Below, in pieces: positions 21,508-30,562 of a stretch of 64,000 nt of DNA (its first letter is position 1; every line of letters begins with the position of its first letter). This DNA comes from Alloalcanivorax xiamenensis. Its GTDB lineage: Bacteria; Pseudomonadota; Gammaproteobacteria; Pseudomonadales; Alcanivoracaceae. The DNA lies in the NCBI RefSeq assembly GCF_009846745.1, contig NZ_AQPF01000016.1, positions 1-64,000 of the forward strand. Reading direction: 5' to 3'. The notes under the pieces are model-generated. The model saw nothing but the letters and a program-made list of their open reading frames with translations, was not told the DNA's origin and made no database searches. The position numbers and the translations under genes were made by a program.

Positions 21508-21582
21508 GATGTTGCCGGCATGCCAACCGCTTATCGCGGTTCGTGGAGTGCTGCTTGCCACCATATTCGCTACCGCGCCGTC

Positions 21583-21663
21583 GTGGGAGCTTTTTCCGGG
21601 CGGCGGGCCGCTGCAAACGAATCGCCCCGTTCGTCAAGAATTCGCTTGCAAGCACGCTCCCAC
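21583..21663. repeat. degenerate REP-like palindrome (family 2)
   Basis: GTGGGAGC (21583-21590) and GCTCCCAC (21656-21663) bound an imperfect palindrome with TTCGCTTGCAAGC inside, the style of Pseudomonas-type REPs. It lies in the divergent gap between liuR and the hybrid kinase. Confidence 0.45.
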
Positions 21664-21729
21664 AGTGACTTTACGGTTGAATTTAATGGCGGCAAGGCCT
21701 AACTTACGGCTGATCCGTATGTCGGCAGA

Positions 21730-23958
21730 ATGACGGTGATATACAGAAAAGATCGCAAGGTCCTCAAGCGAGTGGATTACGGGGCCGCCAAGAACTCCCT
21801 GATGGGGGTGTTGGCGGCCCTTCTGGTTTATGCCCTGGTGACGGCCTGGGGCGGGGTATACCGGGCCTACGAACTGGAAACATTGATGGTTGGCGCCGCG
21901 GTGGTGTTGGTCACGGCCTTCCGGTTGTGGCTAATCGCCCGGTTCGACGCCCTGTACGGCGCCGGTCCCGCGCGCTGGCGCAAGCTGTTCGGCGCCGGAC
22001 TGATCCTGCACGCACTGGTCTGGGGCGTGATGCCGGTGTGGCTGTTGTGGCGCACCGGCGCCGGCTTCAACTTCTTCGTGGTTATTCTCTACAACGTTGG
22101 TGTCACCACCGCTTTGGGCAGTTCCTGGATGGCCGGATTGCGCGTGCGCCAGCTCTACATCGTATTGATGTTCGTGCCGGTCCTGCTCGGGCTGTTTTTC
22201 TATGGTGGCGTGAAAGAGTGGCTGCTGGTGGTTCTGGTCGGTGCCTACACCTTCTACTTGTTCCGCCTTTACCGGGGACAGTATGAGTTGTTCTGGCACG
22301 CGGTAACCCGTGAACGGCGTGGCGAACAGCATGACCGGCGGCGGGATCATCATGCCGGTACCGACATCCAGCTCAGCCTGGTCTACCGGCTGGCCCATGA
22401 GCTGCGCACACCGATGAATTCAGTGATGGGCATGATGTCGCTGCTGGAGGAAACCAAGCTTTCCGATGAGCAGCGTGAATACCTGCAAGCGGCGGGGCAG
22501 AGCGGAAAGCTGATGCTGGCGCTGATCGACGATGTGCTGGACTACTCCCGCATCCTCACTGGCCGCATCGTGCTGAGCCCCGACTATTTCGATCTGCGCG
22601 GTACCCTTGAGCAGGCCCTGGAGGCGTTTGGTCCGATGGCCCAGAGCAAGGGGCTGGAGCTGTCCGCGGTGGTTGATCGCATGCTGCCCCGGCGGGTACG
22701 TGGCGATCGCGATCGCTTCATGCAAGTGCTGACCAATCTGCTCAGCAACGCGGTCAAATTCAGTGACAAGGGCGAGATCCGCCTGGACGTGGATTTCACC
22801 GAAGAAAGCGACAACGAAGGCGTGCTGCGTGTCAGGGTCAGTGACCAGGGCAGGGGCATGGATACCGATACCCTGCGTACCCTGTTCCAGGACCATTTTC
22901 TGGACGGCGCCCAGGATGCTTTCGCCGCCAAGCACATCGGCTTTGGCTTGCTGGTGTGCAAGGGGCTGACCGAGGCCATGGGCGGTTCCATTGGCGCGGA
23001 AAGCGTGGAAGGCGAGGGCGCCACCTTCTGGTTCACGGTCCGCCTGGGCATGCAAGCCGACATGAATGAACCGCAGAAACTGCTGAGCGCCATGGACGGT
23101 TTGCAAGCGCTGGTGGTGGGCAGCGCGGGCGGTGCCCTGGCCGGCTTGCAGGAAGAACTCGAGGCGCTCGGCTGCCAGTGCCAGGGTGCCCGTGATTACG
23201 ACCACGCGCTGCAGGCGCTGCGGGCCGGACAGCGCGAACAATCCGAGTTTCATTTGTTGCTGGTGGACACCCGGGAACGACAGGAACTGGCCCTGAATCT
23301 GTGCCACAACGTGCTGGTGGACCCGGCGCTGCGGCCGGTCAAACTGATTCTGATGTGCACTATCGAGGAGCGGGCCCAGCCGGCGATTCAGCGTCTGGTG
23401 GAACGACATGGCCTGGTGGTGTTGGTGAAGCCGGTGCACCGCAGCGTCCTGCGGGGGGCTCTGGAACGCCTGCTCGGCGTGCCGAGGACCGCGCCGGTAC
23501 GGGATTTGCCCCTGGAAAACGCCGAGGCGATGGAGCGCCGCAAACATTATCGATTGCTGCTGGTGGAAGACAACGAGGTCAATCAGCTGGTCACCAAAGG
23601 CATGCTGGCGAAGCTGGGTTATCAGGTCACGACCTTCAGCAATGCACCGGCGGCGTTGTCACTGTTGCAGCGCGAGACCTACGATCTGGTGCTGATGGAT
23701 TGCATGTTGCCAGGCATGGACGGGTTCGAGGCGACCAGAGTAATGCGCGAAAGCGAGCGTCAGGAAGGCCGGCCACGCACGCCGATCATCGCCATTACCG
23801 CCAATACCGCCGAGGGCGTTCAGGCCCGCTGTCTTGCCGCCGGAATGGATGACTTCCTGGCCAAGCCGGTGCATCTTGAGGAGATGGAAACGGTACTGCG
23901 CCGCTGGCTGCCGCTGGGATCGGTGAGCGACGATAACGACGGAAGCGAAGGAGAATAA
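21730..23958 (+). CDS. membrane-bound hybrid sensor histidine kinase
   Basis: 742 residues. About six membrane segments fill residues 20-185. A HisKA domain with phosphoacceptor motif AHELRTPMNSVMGMM (His about 223) follows, then HATPase_c with the N box NLLSNAVKFS and G boxes (DQGRGMD, GFGLLVCKGL). A degenerate receiver-like domain covers about 455-590. A complete receiver comprises about 606-730: acidic LLLVEDNEVNQ, phosphoacceptor Asp in LMDCMLPGMDG, Lys in FLAKP. No periplasmic sensor loop or PAS domain is evident, so the signal may be sensed within the membrane. No partner regulator or HPt protein is adjacent. Confidence 0.9.
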   Translation: MTVIYRKDRKVLKRVDYGAAKNSLMGVLAALLVYALVTAWGGVYRAYELETLMVGAAVVLVTAFRLWLIARFDALYGAGPARWRKLFGAGLILHALVWGVMPVWLLWRTGAGFNFFVVILYNVGVTTALGSSWMAGLRVRQLYIVLMFVPVLLGLFFYGGVKEWLLVVLVGAYTFYLFRLYRGQYELFWHAVTRERRGEQHDRRRDHHAGTDIQLSLVYRLAHELRTPMNSVMGMMSLLEETKLSDEQREYLQAAGQSGKLMLALIDDVLDYSRILTGRIVLSPDYFDLRGTLEQALEAFGPMAQSKGLELSAVVDRMLPRRVRGDRDRFMQVLTNLLSNAVKFSDKGEIRLDVDFTEESDNEGVLRVRVSDQGRGMDTDTLRTLFQDHFLDGAQDAFAAKHIGFGLLVCKGLTEAMGGSIGAESVEGEGATFWFTVRLGMQADMNEPQKLLSAMDGLQALVVGSAGGALAGLQEELEALGCQCQGARDYDHALQALRAGQREQSEFHLLLVDTRERQELALNLCHNVLVDPALRPVKLILMCTIEERAQPAIQRLVERHGLVVLVKPVHRSVLRGALERLLGVPRTAPVRDLPLENAEAMERRKHYRLLLVEDNEVNQLVTKGMLAKLGYQVTTFSNAPAALSLLQRETYDLVLMDCMLPGMDGFEATRVMRESERQEGRPRTPIIAITANTAEGVQARCLAAGMDDFLAKPVHLEEMETVLRRWLPLGSVSDDNDGSEGE

Positions 23959-23960
23959 TA

Positions 23961-24653
23961 ATGACCCGACGTGCTCTGGTGTTGGGCGCCACCGGGCTGG
24001 TTGGCCGGCACTGTCTGAGACTGCTGCTGGGCTGCAAGGCCTACGATGAAGTGCGGGTGCTGACCCGGCGTGAGGTGGAGGTGGAGCACCCCCGCCTGCG
24101 GGAGAAAGTGATTGATCCGGAGCAGTTGGAACAGGAAGGCGACTTCTTCAAAGTGGACGATGTGTTCTGCTGTTTGGGTACGACCATGAAAAAAGCCGGC
24201 TCACGGGAAGCCTTTGAACATGTGGACCACGAGTTGGTGGTGCGCTGTGGACACATGGCCAGGCAGGCCGGTGTACAGCGTTTCATGGTGGTGTCCGCGG
24301 TCAATGCCAATGCCCGTTCTTCCTTTTTCTATGCGAGGGTGAAAGGGCGCATGGAACAGGATCTGGAGGCGCTCGGTCTGCCGCTGCTGGCCTTGATCCA
24401 GCCGTCCTTGCTGCGCGGCGACCGGCGAGAGAAGCGGTTGGCGGAAGGCGTGGGCAATCTGATCTCCCGGTTGCTGGAACCGGTGACCCGCTGGACTGAC
24501 GCGCACTGGTTGCCGGTGCCGGCGGAACGGGTGGCGCAGGCCATGGTGGGCATGGCCCTGATGGGGCCGGACACCGGTGTCCACCGGGTACGGTATCGGG
24601 ACTTTCAGGTGTTCGCCGGCAAATTCCAGAGTCAGTTCCCGGCTCTGGCCTGA
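23961..24653 (+). CDS. NAD(P)-binding oxidoreductase, atypical SDR (HTATIP2-like)
   Basis: A 230-residue Rossmann protein. The N-terminal motif LVLGATGLVGRHCLRLLL binds dinucleotide, and FCCLGTTMKKAGSREAFEHVDHE with MVVSAVNANARSSFFYARVKG matches the HTATIP2/TIP30 branch of atypical SDRs. The usual SDR YxxxK appears as YARVKG. It starts two bases after the kinase stop, so the genes are probably co-transcribed, though no functional link is obvious. Substrate unknown. Confidence 0.82.
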   Translation: MTRRALVLGATGLVGRHCLRLLLGCKAYDEVRVLTRREVEVEHPRLREKVIDPEQLEQEGDFFKVDDVFCCLGTTMKKAGSREAFEHVDHELVVRCGHMARQAGVQRFMVVSAVNANARSSFFYARVKGRMEQDLEALGLPLLALIQPSLLRGDRREKRLAEGVGNLISRLLEPVTRWTDAHWLPVPAERVAQAMVGMALMGPDTGVHRVRYRDFQVFAGKFQSQFPALA

Positions 24654-24720
24654 TTTCCCCCATTAATGTTGATTCGCCCGGCCGACGGCCACGCCGCGGC
24701 GGGCCTGCCAAGGAGTGAAT

Positions 24721-25203
24721 ATGACGTTCGTAACCTGCGATCTGTGTGATGAGCATGCCGATAAAGTGTCCGTGGTTACCGGCCTTAATTGGTTCAGCTA
24801 TGGTGGCCGTCAGGCGTTTGGCGGCGAGATCGTAACGGTAAAGTGTTTTGAGGATAACTCCCGTGTGAAGGAGCATCTGGCCACTGACGGCAAAGGCAGG
24901 GTGCTGGTGGTGGACGGTGGCGGCAGCCTGCGCAATGCCCTGATCGGTGACATGATCGCTGAAAACGCGGTGAGCAACGGTTGGGAAGGGGTGATTATTC
25001 ATGGCGCCTGCCGTGACGTGCTGGAATTAGCGAAACTGGACCTTGGCGTGGTCACTCTGGGCTGTGTGCCGATCAAATCGGTCCGTCGCGGTGAAGGCCA
25101 ACTGAACATCGACATCACCTTTGGTGGTGTCACGTTCCGCCCCGGTGATTTCGTCTACGCCGATGCCAATGGCGTGATCACTTCCACCGAAGCTCTGCTA
25201 TGA
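24721..25203 (+). CDS. rraA: RraA-family protein (ribonuclease E activity regulator A)
   Basis: A 160-residue RraA. It binds RNase E and modulates mRNA decay in E. coli; related proteins act as class II aldolases. The conserved core GRVLVVDGGGSLRNALIGDMIAENAVSNGWEGVIIHGACRD is present as a continuous block, followed by GCVPIKSVRRGEG. The ATG at 24721 has AAGGAG five bases upstream and is preferred to the GTG at 24715. Length matches E. coli RraA. Confidence 0.93.
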   Translation: MTFVTCDLCDEHADKVSVVTGLNWFSYGGRQAFGGEIVTVKCFEDNSRVKEHLATDGKGRVLVVDGGGSLRNALIGDMIAENAVSNGWEGVIIHGACRDVLELAKLDLGVVTLGCVPIKSVRRGEGQLNIDITFGGVTFRPGDFVYADANGVITSTEALL

Positions 25204-25260
25204 GCCCAGACCGCCGGGGGCGCGGTTTGTTGGATACGTCTGGATCAAGGGAATGAAATC

Positions 25261-25680
25261 ATGTGGAAAACAATGAAAGTAACGGACTACATGAAGCGTG
25301 GTCCGCTTACGCTTGATCCGGGTGTCTCCCTGTTCCGTGCCATGGAGCTGTTGCTGGAAAATCGTATTTCCGGAGCACCAGTGGTGGAGCGGGGTGTTTT
25401 GGTGGGGATGTTCTCGGAGTCAGACAGCCTGCGCGGCATGCTGGAAGCCCGGTACCACGGTATCGAGATCGGTGTGGTGGCGGATTATATGAGCCGTGAA
25501 CCACAGGTGCTGCCGGCCCGTGCCACGGTATTGGAAGCGATGGAGGTTTTTCTGCGCCACCACCGCCGCCGCCTTCCAGTGGTGGAGAACGGAAAACTGG
25601 TGGGGCAGATCAGCCGGCACGATATTCTGCGCGCGATGCTGGAGATGGCCGCCGAGGACGGTATTGTTTCGGAAGCCTGA
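25261..25680 (+). CDS. CBS-domain pair protein
   Basis: A 139-residue protein made of two tandem CBS motifs (about residues 8-60 and 72-130; VTDYMKRGPLTLDPGVSLFRAMEL, then VADYMSREPQVLPARATVLEAMEVF). Stand-alone CBS pairs bind adenosine ligands such as AMP or ATP and regulate other proteins. No catalytic or membrane part is attached. It lies downstream of rraA with the same orientation, separated by about 57 bases. Confidence 0.88.
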   Translation: MWKTMKVTDYMKRGPLTLDPGVSLFRAMELLLENRISGAPVVERGVLVGMFSESDSLRGMLEARYHGIEIGVVADYMSREPQVLPARATVLEAMEVFLRHHRRRLPVVENGKLVGQISRHDILRAMLEMAAEDGIVSEA

Positions 25681-25687
25681 TCGCCGC

Positions 25688-25721
25688 TTCACCGGGCCCG
25701 CGAGTGCGGGTCCCCGGTGAA
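25688..25721. terminator. bidirectional hairpin between CBS gene and mdh
   Basis: TTCACCGGG...CCCGGTGAA with CCCGC-GAGT-GCGGG inside forms a long stem with a two-base bulge in the convergent gap. There is no T run, so termination is inferred from position. Confidence 0.6.
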
Positions 25722-25733
25722 TACGGAAGGCGA

Positions 25734-26714
25734 TTACGGCAGCAGGTGGCTTACCGCGTCGCGCTCTTCGGCCAGTTCTTGCTCGGTGGCTTGCATCTTG
25801 GCTTTGGAGAACTCGTTGTTTTCCAGGCCCTGAACGATGCTCCAGTCGCCATCCTTGCAGGTGCAGGGGAAAGAGTAGATCAGGCCTTCCTGGATACCGT
25901 AGGAACCGTCGCTGTAGATCCCCATGGAAACCCAGTCACCTTCATCGGTGCCCAGCGCCCAGGAGCGCATGTGGTCGATGGCGGCGTTGGCGGCGGAAGC
26001 GGCGGAGGACGCGCCACGGGCCTTGATGATGGCGGCGCCACGTTGCTGCACGGTGGGGATGTAGTCCGCTTCGTACCAGTCCTGCTCGATCTGATCGACG
26101 GCCACTTTGCCGTCCACTTCACAGTGGTGCAGATCCGGGTACTGAGTGGAGGAGTGGTTGCCCCAGATGGTCATCTTCTTCACATCGTTGACGGTCTTGC
26201 CCAGTTTGTTGGCCAGTTGCGCCATGGCGCGGTTGTGGTCCAGACGGGTCATGGCGGTGAACTGACGCGGGTCGATGTCCGGCGCGTTGCGCTGGGCGAT
26301 CAGAGCGTTGGTATTGGCCGGGTTGCCCACCACCAGCACTTTGATGCCTTTGCTGGCGTTGTCGTTGATGGCTTTACCCTGGGCGGAGAAGATCGCCGCG
26401 TTGGCTTCCAGCAGGTCCTTGCGCTCCATGCCCGGGCCACGGGGACGGGCACCTACCAGCAGGGCGTAGTCGGCGTCCTTGAAGGCCACATTGGCGTCGT
26501 CGGTTTGCACGATACCGGCCACCAGCGGGAAGGCGCAGTCTTCCAGTTCCATCACCACCCCTTTCAGGGCTTCCAGAGCGGGGGTGATTTCCAGCAGTTG
26601 CAGGATCACCGGCTGATCCTTGCCAAGCATGTCGCCGGAAGCGATGCGGAACAGCAGGGAGTAGCTGATTTGACCAGCGGCGCCAGTCACCGCCACGCGT
26701 ACAGGTGCTTTCAT
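25734..26714 (-). CDS. mdh: malate dehydrogenase
   Basis: A 326-residue NAD-dependent enzyme of the TCA cycle interconverting malate and oxaloacetate. The N-terminal Rossmann segment VAVTGAAGQISYSLLFRIAS, the substrate-binding GARPRGPGMERKDLL, GNPANTNALIAQ, the Asp-bearing segment MTRLDHNRA and the catalytic His in GNHSSTQYPD are all present. The length and the AAGQISYSLL motif place it in the cytosolic-type clade found in many beta- and gammaproteobacteria. Single gene, convergent with the CBS gene. Confidence 0.96.
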   Translation of the reverse strand: MKAPVRVAVTGAAGQISYSLLFRIASGDMLGKDQPVILQLLEITPALEALKGVVMELEDCAFPLVAGIVQTDDANVAFKDADYALLVGARPRGPGMERKDLLEANAAIFSAQGKAINDNASKGIKVLVVGNPANTNALIAQRNAPDIDPRQFTAMTRLDHNRAMAQLANKLGKTVNDVKKMTIWGNHSSTQYPDLHHCEVDGKVAVDQIEQDWYEADYIPTVQQRGAAIIKARGASSAASAANAAIDHMRSWALGTDEGDWVSMGIYSDGSYGIQEGLIYSFPCTCKDGDWSIVQGLENNEFSKAKMQATEQELAEERDAVSHLLP

Positions 26715-26800
26715 GAAGGTCTCCTAGATCGTGGGGAGATGAAGTCGGCGCGCATTATAGAGGACCGCGCCGCCAAGCGCACGGGGGAAGGAGTCGCTAG

Positions 26801-26895
26801 CACGCTTACACGCAACACGCAAACACGCCGGCACCTAGTTGCTGCCGGCGATCAGGCTTTGGGTATAGCGTGCAAGCGTGTTGCGTGTAAGCGCG
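26801..26895. repeat. CACGC-array inverted repeat (family 3), copy D
   Basis: CACGC units at 26801-26828 and reverse-complement GCGTG units at 26878-26895 flank a short hairpin-prone centre (GCCGGC...GCCGGC). Located between mdh and the phasin gene. Confidence 0.7.
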
Positions 26896-26904
26896 TCCGG
26901 GCGC

Positions 26905-27255
26905 TTAGCCGGCGGCTTTCTGCTCGCGGGCCATTTTGTTGACCTTGCGGCTGATGCGGTCCAGCTTCTTGCCCAGCGCGTCCATTTCGTCGCGGGTGGG
27001 CAGGCCAAGCACATGGGCCAGATTGGCACGCCAGTCCTGAGGGACCACGGCCTTGGCTTTGTCACCGGCCTTGCCGCGCAGCGCTTCACCGGTCTCCACC
27101 AGCCCGTTCAACAGGCGCTCACCATTCCCGGTAATCTGATTCACGATTCCCCGGGCGGCTTTGTTAAGCTTGTCCGTGGTGGCGGACAGGCGCGCGCGCA
27201 GGCCTGCGGTTTCGGTGACTTCGGTCTGGGCTTCTGCTACGTCATGTTCACTCAT
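26905..27255 (-). CDS. phasin-like PHA granule-associated protein
   Basis: A 116-residue, Lys/Ala-rich, helical protein. The C-terminal block VLGLPTRDEMDALGKKLDRI, followed by SRKVNKM, matches the conserved end of PhaF/PhaI-type granule proteins (xGIPTRxDVxxLxxRVxxL). The middle is amphipathic helix. It likely coats polyhydroxyalkanoate granules, which control size and stability. ATG 27255 has no strong Shine-Dalgarno; the following in-frame sequence MSEHDVAEAQTEVTETAG fits a natural N-terminus. No PHA synthase is in the window. Confidence 0.75.
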   Translation of the reverse strand: MSEHDVAEAQTEVTETAGLRARLSATTDKLNKAARGIVNQITGNGERLLNGLVETGEALRGKAGDKAKAVVPQDWRANLAHVLGLPTRDEMDALGKKLDRISRKVNKMAREQKAAG

Positions 27256-27367
27256 TGAATGGCTCCTGTGCCAAGTCGTAAGCGTTGTAGTAACGGCTAC
27301 AAGTGTACGTTGAGTGCATGCGGGGCTCTTTTTTTCTGTCGAACAATTCGACAACCAGCCAATGCTA

Positions 27368-27538
27368 AGAGCCTGTTCACGATCTCTACTCCAGCGCAAC
27401 CCGAAGGGCCGGGCCCCTTTTGCCGCCAGAGCGTGATTACGCTTGTTTATGTAGAATGACTAGACCGCACAATCGAAATCACGCTCTGACGGCAAAATGA
27501 GCTCCGGCGCGGTGGCGTAGAGATCGTGAACAGGCTCT
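27368..27538. repeat. MITE-like element with AGAGCCTGTT termini (family 4)
   Basis: Perfect 22-base terminal inverted repeats (27368-27389 and 27517-27538; AGAGCCTGTTCACGATCT...) bound 171 bases. Inside, a second 21-base inverted repeat (TTTTGCCG...GTGATT) with one mismatch forms a nested hairpin. No coding potential. Its right end supplies sequence next to the carboxylesterase ribosome site. Confidence 0.8.
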
Positions 27539-27550
27539 AAGGAGAACAAG

Positions 27551-29077
27551 GTGGCGAATGAACAGACCGTGACCCTGTCGCAGGGTCGCTATCAGGGCGT
27601 ACCGGGGGAGGGTGTCCACGAATTCCGGGGCGTGCCTTATGCCTTGCCACCGTTGGGCGAGCGCCGTTTCAAGGCGCCCCAGCCGCTGCCCGACAGTGAT
27701 CAGATGCAACGGGCTGACCGTTATCCGCTGCCCTCCTTGCAGCGCCGTAACCCGCTGATGGGCGTGGAGGAATCCGGCGAGGATTGCCTGTATCTGAATA
27801 TCTGGGTTCCCGAAGGCGAGGGCCTCTTTCCGGTGATGTTGTGGTATCACGGCGGCGGCTACACCGCCGGATCGGTTTCGCAGATGCTGTATAACGGCGC
27901 CGAGCTGGCTCGTCATGGCAAGGTGGTGGTGGTCAACGCCGCCTACCGGCTGGGCGCTCATGGCTTCGCCGATTTTGCTTCGGTACTGCCGGGAGCGGAC
28001 AGCAACCTGGGGTTGCGTGATCAGATCGCCGCCCTGGAATGGGTGAATCGCCACATCGAGGCCTTTGGCGGCCGGGCGGACCAGGTAACCCTTTTCGGCG
28101 AATCCGCCGGTGGTTTCAGTGTCGCCTCGCTGATGGCGGCGCCACGGGCGCGGCCACTGTTCCAGCGCGCCATCATCCAGTCCGGCGGCGCCGATTTCGT
28201 GCTGTCGCCGGAGGAGTCCCGGCGCGTCACCGAGGCGTTTCTGGCGGCGCTGCCCGGCGAGGGTGATGTCGCCGACCGTTTACGGCAGGCCGACGGTGAA
28301 GCCTGGCTGGCGGCCCAGGGGGAGGCCCTGCGTACTTCGGTGGCGCGGGGATTGCGGGATTCCACCCCTCAGTTCGGGATGAATTTTTTGCCAATGGTGG
28401 ACGGCGACCTGCTGCCACGGGTCCCGGTCCAGGCCATGGCCGAGGGGGCCTGCGCGGATATTGAGCTGCTCGCCGGAGTGTGCCGGGACGAATGGAACTT
28501 CTTTCAATATTCCGGGCCGTTGGCCGGCTTCCCCACGGTGGAGCAGATGCGCGCCATGGACGATGCCGAGATTCTGCGTCGCTTTGAACGTGCCGCGCCG
28601 GGCAACGGCCAGCGCCTGTTCGACTATTATCGCGCTCACATCACCCCGCACCCGCAACGCAGCAACATGGACTGGTTCTCCGCCATGGAGAGCGACCGTC
28701 TTTTCCGGGTGCCGACTTTGCGTTTGCTGGACGCTCAGGCTTCCCGGCAGCCGCGCACCTGGGGGTTCCAGTTCACCTGGCCAAGCACCCAGTTCGGTAT
28801 TCCCATGGGCGCCTGCCATGTGATCGATGTGCCGTTCGTGTTCGGCATTACCGATACGCCGGTGGGGCAGTATTTCACCGGTGGTGGCGAGGAGCCGAAA
28901 CAGCTTGCCCGCCGGGTACAACAGGTGTGGAGCGACTTTGCCCACGGTCGTGGCGCGGACTGGCCCGCCTGGGGCGAAAGCCGCCGGGTGCACCAGTTCG
29001 GGCCCGGTGACAGTGAAGCGGCGTTGCTGGACGAACAGGGCGAGGCGCTGTGGGAGTCGGTGATTCCACGGCCGTAG
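27551..29077 (+). CDS. type-B carboxylesterase
   Basis: A 508-residue alpha/beta-hydrolase of the carboxylesterase/lipase family. Visible are the oxyanion-hole WYHGGGYTAGS, nucleophile GESAGG (Ser about 185), and SEDCLYLNI-type motif SGEDCLYLNIWVP. No signal peptide, so cytoplasmic. GTG start at 27551 follows AAGGAG within the flank of the family 4 repeat. It hydrolyses carboxylic esters; physiological substrate unknown. Flanked by two repeat elements, one at each end, and not in an obvious operon. Confidence 0.9.
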   Translation: MANEQTVTLSQGRYQGVPGEGVHEFRGVPYALPPLGERRFKAPQPLPDSDQMQRADRYPLPSLQRRNPLMGVEESGEDCLYLNIWVPEGEGLFPVMLWYHGGGYTAGSVSQMLYNGAELARHGKVVVVNAAYRLGAHGFADFASVLPGADSNLGLRDQIAALEWVNRHIEAFGGRADQVTLFGESAGGFSVASLMAAPRARPLFQRAIIQSGGADFVLSPEESRRVTEAFLAALPGEGDVADRLRQADGEAWLAAQGEALRTSVARGLRDSTPQFGMNFLPMVDGDLLPRVPVQAMAEGACADIELLAGVCRDEWNFFQYSGPLAGFPTVEQMRAMDDAEILRRFERAAPGNGQRLFDYYRAHITPHPQRSNMDWFSAMESDRLFRVPTLRLLDAQASRQPRTWGFQFTWPSTQFGIPMGACHVIDVPFVFGITDTPVGQYFTGGGEEPKQLARRVQQVWSDFAHGRGADWPAWGESRRVHQFGPGDSEAALLDEQGEALWESVIPRP

Positions 29078-29084
29078 CAAACCC

Positions 29085-29203
29085 GCTGGCACGCTTGCAC
29101 GCAACACGCTGGCACGCTTGGAAAACACATTGTTACCCCGGGCTTGCCCGGGCGCTCCTTTGATTTTGCGTGTAAGCGTGCCAGCGTGTTGCGTGCAAGC
29201 GCG
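29085..29203. repeat. CACGC-array inverted repeat (family 3), copy E
   Basis: The left arm carries four CACGC units (29090-29116) and the right arm four GCGTG units (29168-29195). A tight hairpin CCCGGG-CTTG-CCCGGG sits at 29137-29152 and may terminate the esterase transcript. Confidence 0.75.
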
Positions 29204-29286
29204 CAAGCGGATTATCGGCAAAGACTGCAAAATGACCAGCAAAACCGTAGAATAGCGTCCCCAAACCCGATTCCACGGAGAGCAGT

Positions 29287-29619
29287 ATGAGCGTGGCTCA
29301 AGCCATTGAGCGCAAAATCCGCGACGCCATGCCGGTGGTCCATGTCATGGTGGAGAACGAAAGCCACCGTCACAACGTGCCGCCCGACTCGGAAACCCAC
29401 TTCAAACTGACGGTGGTGTCCGAGTCGTTCGCCGGCAAGATGCCGGTGCGCCGTCATCAGGCGATCTACGCGATACTGTCCGAGGAATTGGCTGGTCCGG
29501 TGCATGCACTGGCCCTGCATTTGTTCACGCCCGAGGAATGGGACGCCCGCGGCGGCGAGGTGACGGCCTCGCCGGATTGCCGTGGCGGCAGCAAACATGA
29601 TCCGGAGTTCAGTCGATGA
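29287..29619 (+). CDS. bolA: BolA-family protein
   Basis: A 110-residue BolA/IbaG-fold protein. Core motifs are ESHRHNVPPDSETHFKLTVVS and the helical MPVRRHQAIYAILSEEL with LHLFTPEEW, typical of BolA1. In other bacteria BolA works with monothiol glutaredoxins on iron-sulfur trafficking and affects morphology. The stop overlaps the trhO ATG (ATGA), so the two are coupled. Confidence 0.93.
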   Translation: MSVAQAIERKIRDAMPVVHVMVENESHRHNVPPDSETHFKLTVVSESFAGKMPVRRHQAIYAILSEELAGPVHALALHLFTPEEWDARGGEVTASPDCRGGSKHDPEFSR

Positions 29620-30551
29620 ACGATGTCATCGTGGTGGCGGCGTTGTACCGCTTTACCCGTCTCGACGATTATCAGAACCTGCGTGAGCCGCTGCTGGCGT
29701 GCATGACCGAAGCCGGCGTGCGCGGCACCTTGCTGTTGGCCCGGGAAGGCATTAACGGCACCATCGCCGGCAGCCGTGAGGGCATTGACGCGGTGCTGGC
29801 CTGGTTGGCGGCGGACGGCCGTTTTCAGGGGTTGGAGTACAAGGAATCCTATACCCACGAGCCGCCGTTCCTGCGCACCAAGGTGAAGCTCAAGAAAGAG
29901 ATCGTCACCATGGGCGTGGAGGACCTGGATCCGGATGCCGAACGTGGCACCTATCTGGAGGCGGAGGACTGGAACCGGGTGATCGCCGATCCTGAAACCC
30001 TGGTGATCGATACCCGCAACGACTACGAGTTCGAAGTAGGCACCTTCGCCGGCGCGATCAATCCTCACACCAGGGCGTTCCGTGAGTTTCCGGATTATGT
30101 GCGTGAAAATCTGGACCCGGCCCGCCACAAGCGGGTGGCGATGTTCTGTACTGGCGGCATCCGCTGTGAAAAGTCCACCGCCTATCTGCGCCAGCAAGGC
30201 TTCGAGGAGGTCTATCACCTCAAGGGCGGTATCCTCAAGTACCTGGAAGACGTGCCCAGGGACGAGTCATTGTGGCAGGGCGAATGCTTCGTGTTCGATG
30301 AGCGGGTCACCGTCGATCACGACCTGAAGCCTGGCCAGTATCAACAGTGCCATGCCTGCCGCCGGCCGATCTCGGATCAGGACAAACTGTCCCCGATGTA
30401 CGAGCCGGGGGTGTCTTGCCCGCGTTGCTATCACGAATCCACGGCGGATCAGAAAGCCCGCTTCGCCGAGCGGCAGCGTCAGATCGAACTGTCCCGCCAA
30501 CGTGGCGAAGCCCATCTTGGACAAAATCCCCGGGAGTCCGGATCACATTAA
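29616..30551 (+). CDS. trhO: tRNA uridine(34) hydroxylase, rhodanese-domain
   Basis: A 311-residue YceA/TrhO protein that hydroxylates wobble uridine of tRNA to ho5U with O2. An N-terminal ferredoxin-like domain (EGINGTIAGSREGIDAVL) precedes a rhodanese domain with active-site loop FCTGGIRCEKST. A C-terminal zinc-type cysteine cluster (CHACRRPIS, SCPRCY) completes the family layout. Co-transcribed with bolA and close to modA (11-base gap). Confidence 0.93.
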   Translation: MNDVIVVAALYRFTRLDDYQNLREPLLACMTEAGVRGTLLLAREGINGTIAGSREGIDAVLAWLAADGRFQGLEYKESYTHEPPFLRTKVKLKKEIVTMGVEDLDPDAERGTYLEAEDWNRVIADPETLVIDTRNDYEFEVGTFAGAINPHTRAFREFPDYVRENLDPARHKRVAMFCTGGIRCEKSTAYLRQQGFEEVYHLKGGILKYLEDVPRDESLWQGECFVFDERVTVDHDLKPGQYQQCHACRRPISDQDKLSPMYEPGVSCPRCYHESTADQKARFAERQRQIELSRQRGEAHLGQNPRESGSH

Positions 30552-30562
30552 CGGAGACCGGC

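Noticed and set aside
27418..27501. Small gene inside the family 4 element
   Set aside because: The region is an inverted repeat; apparent short frames lack ribosome sites.
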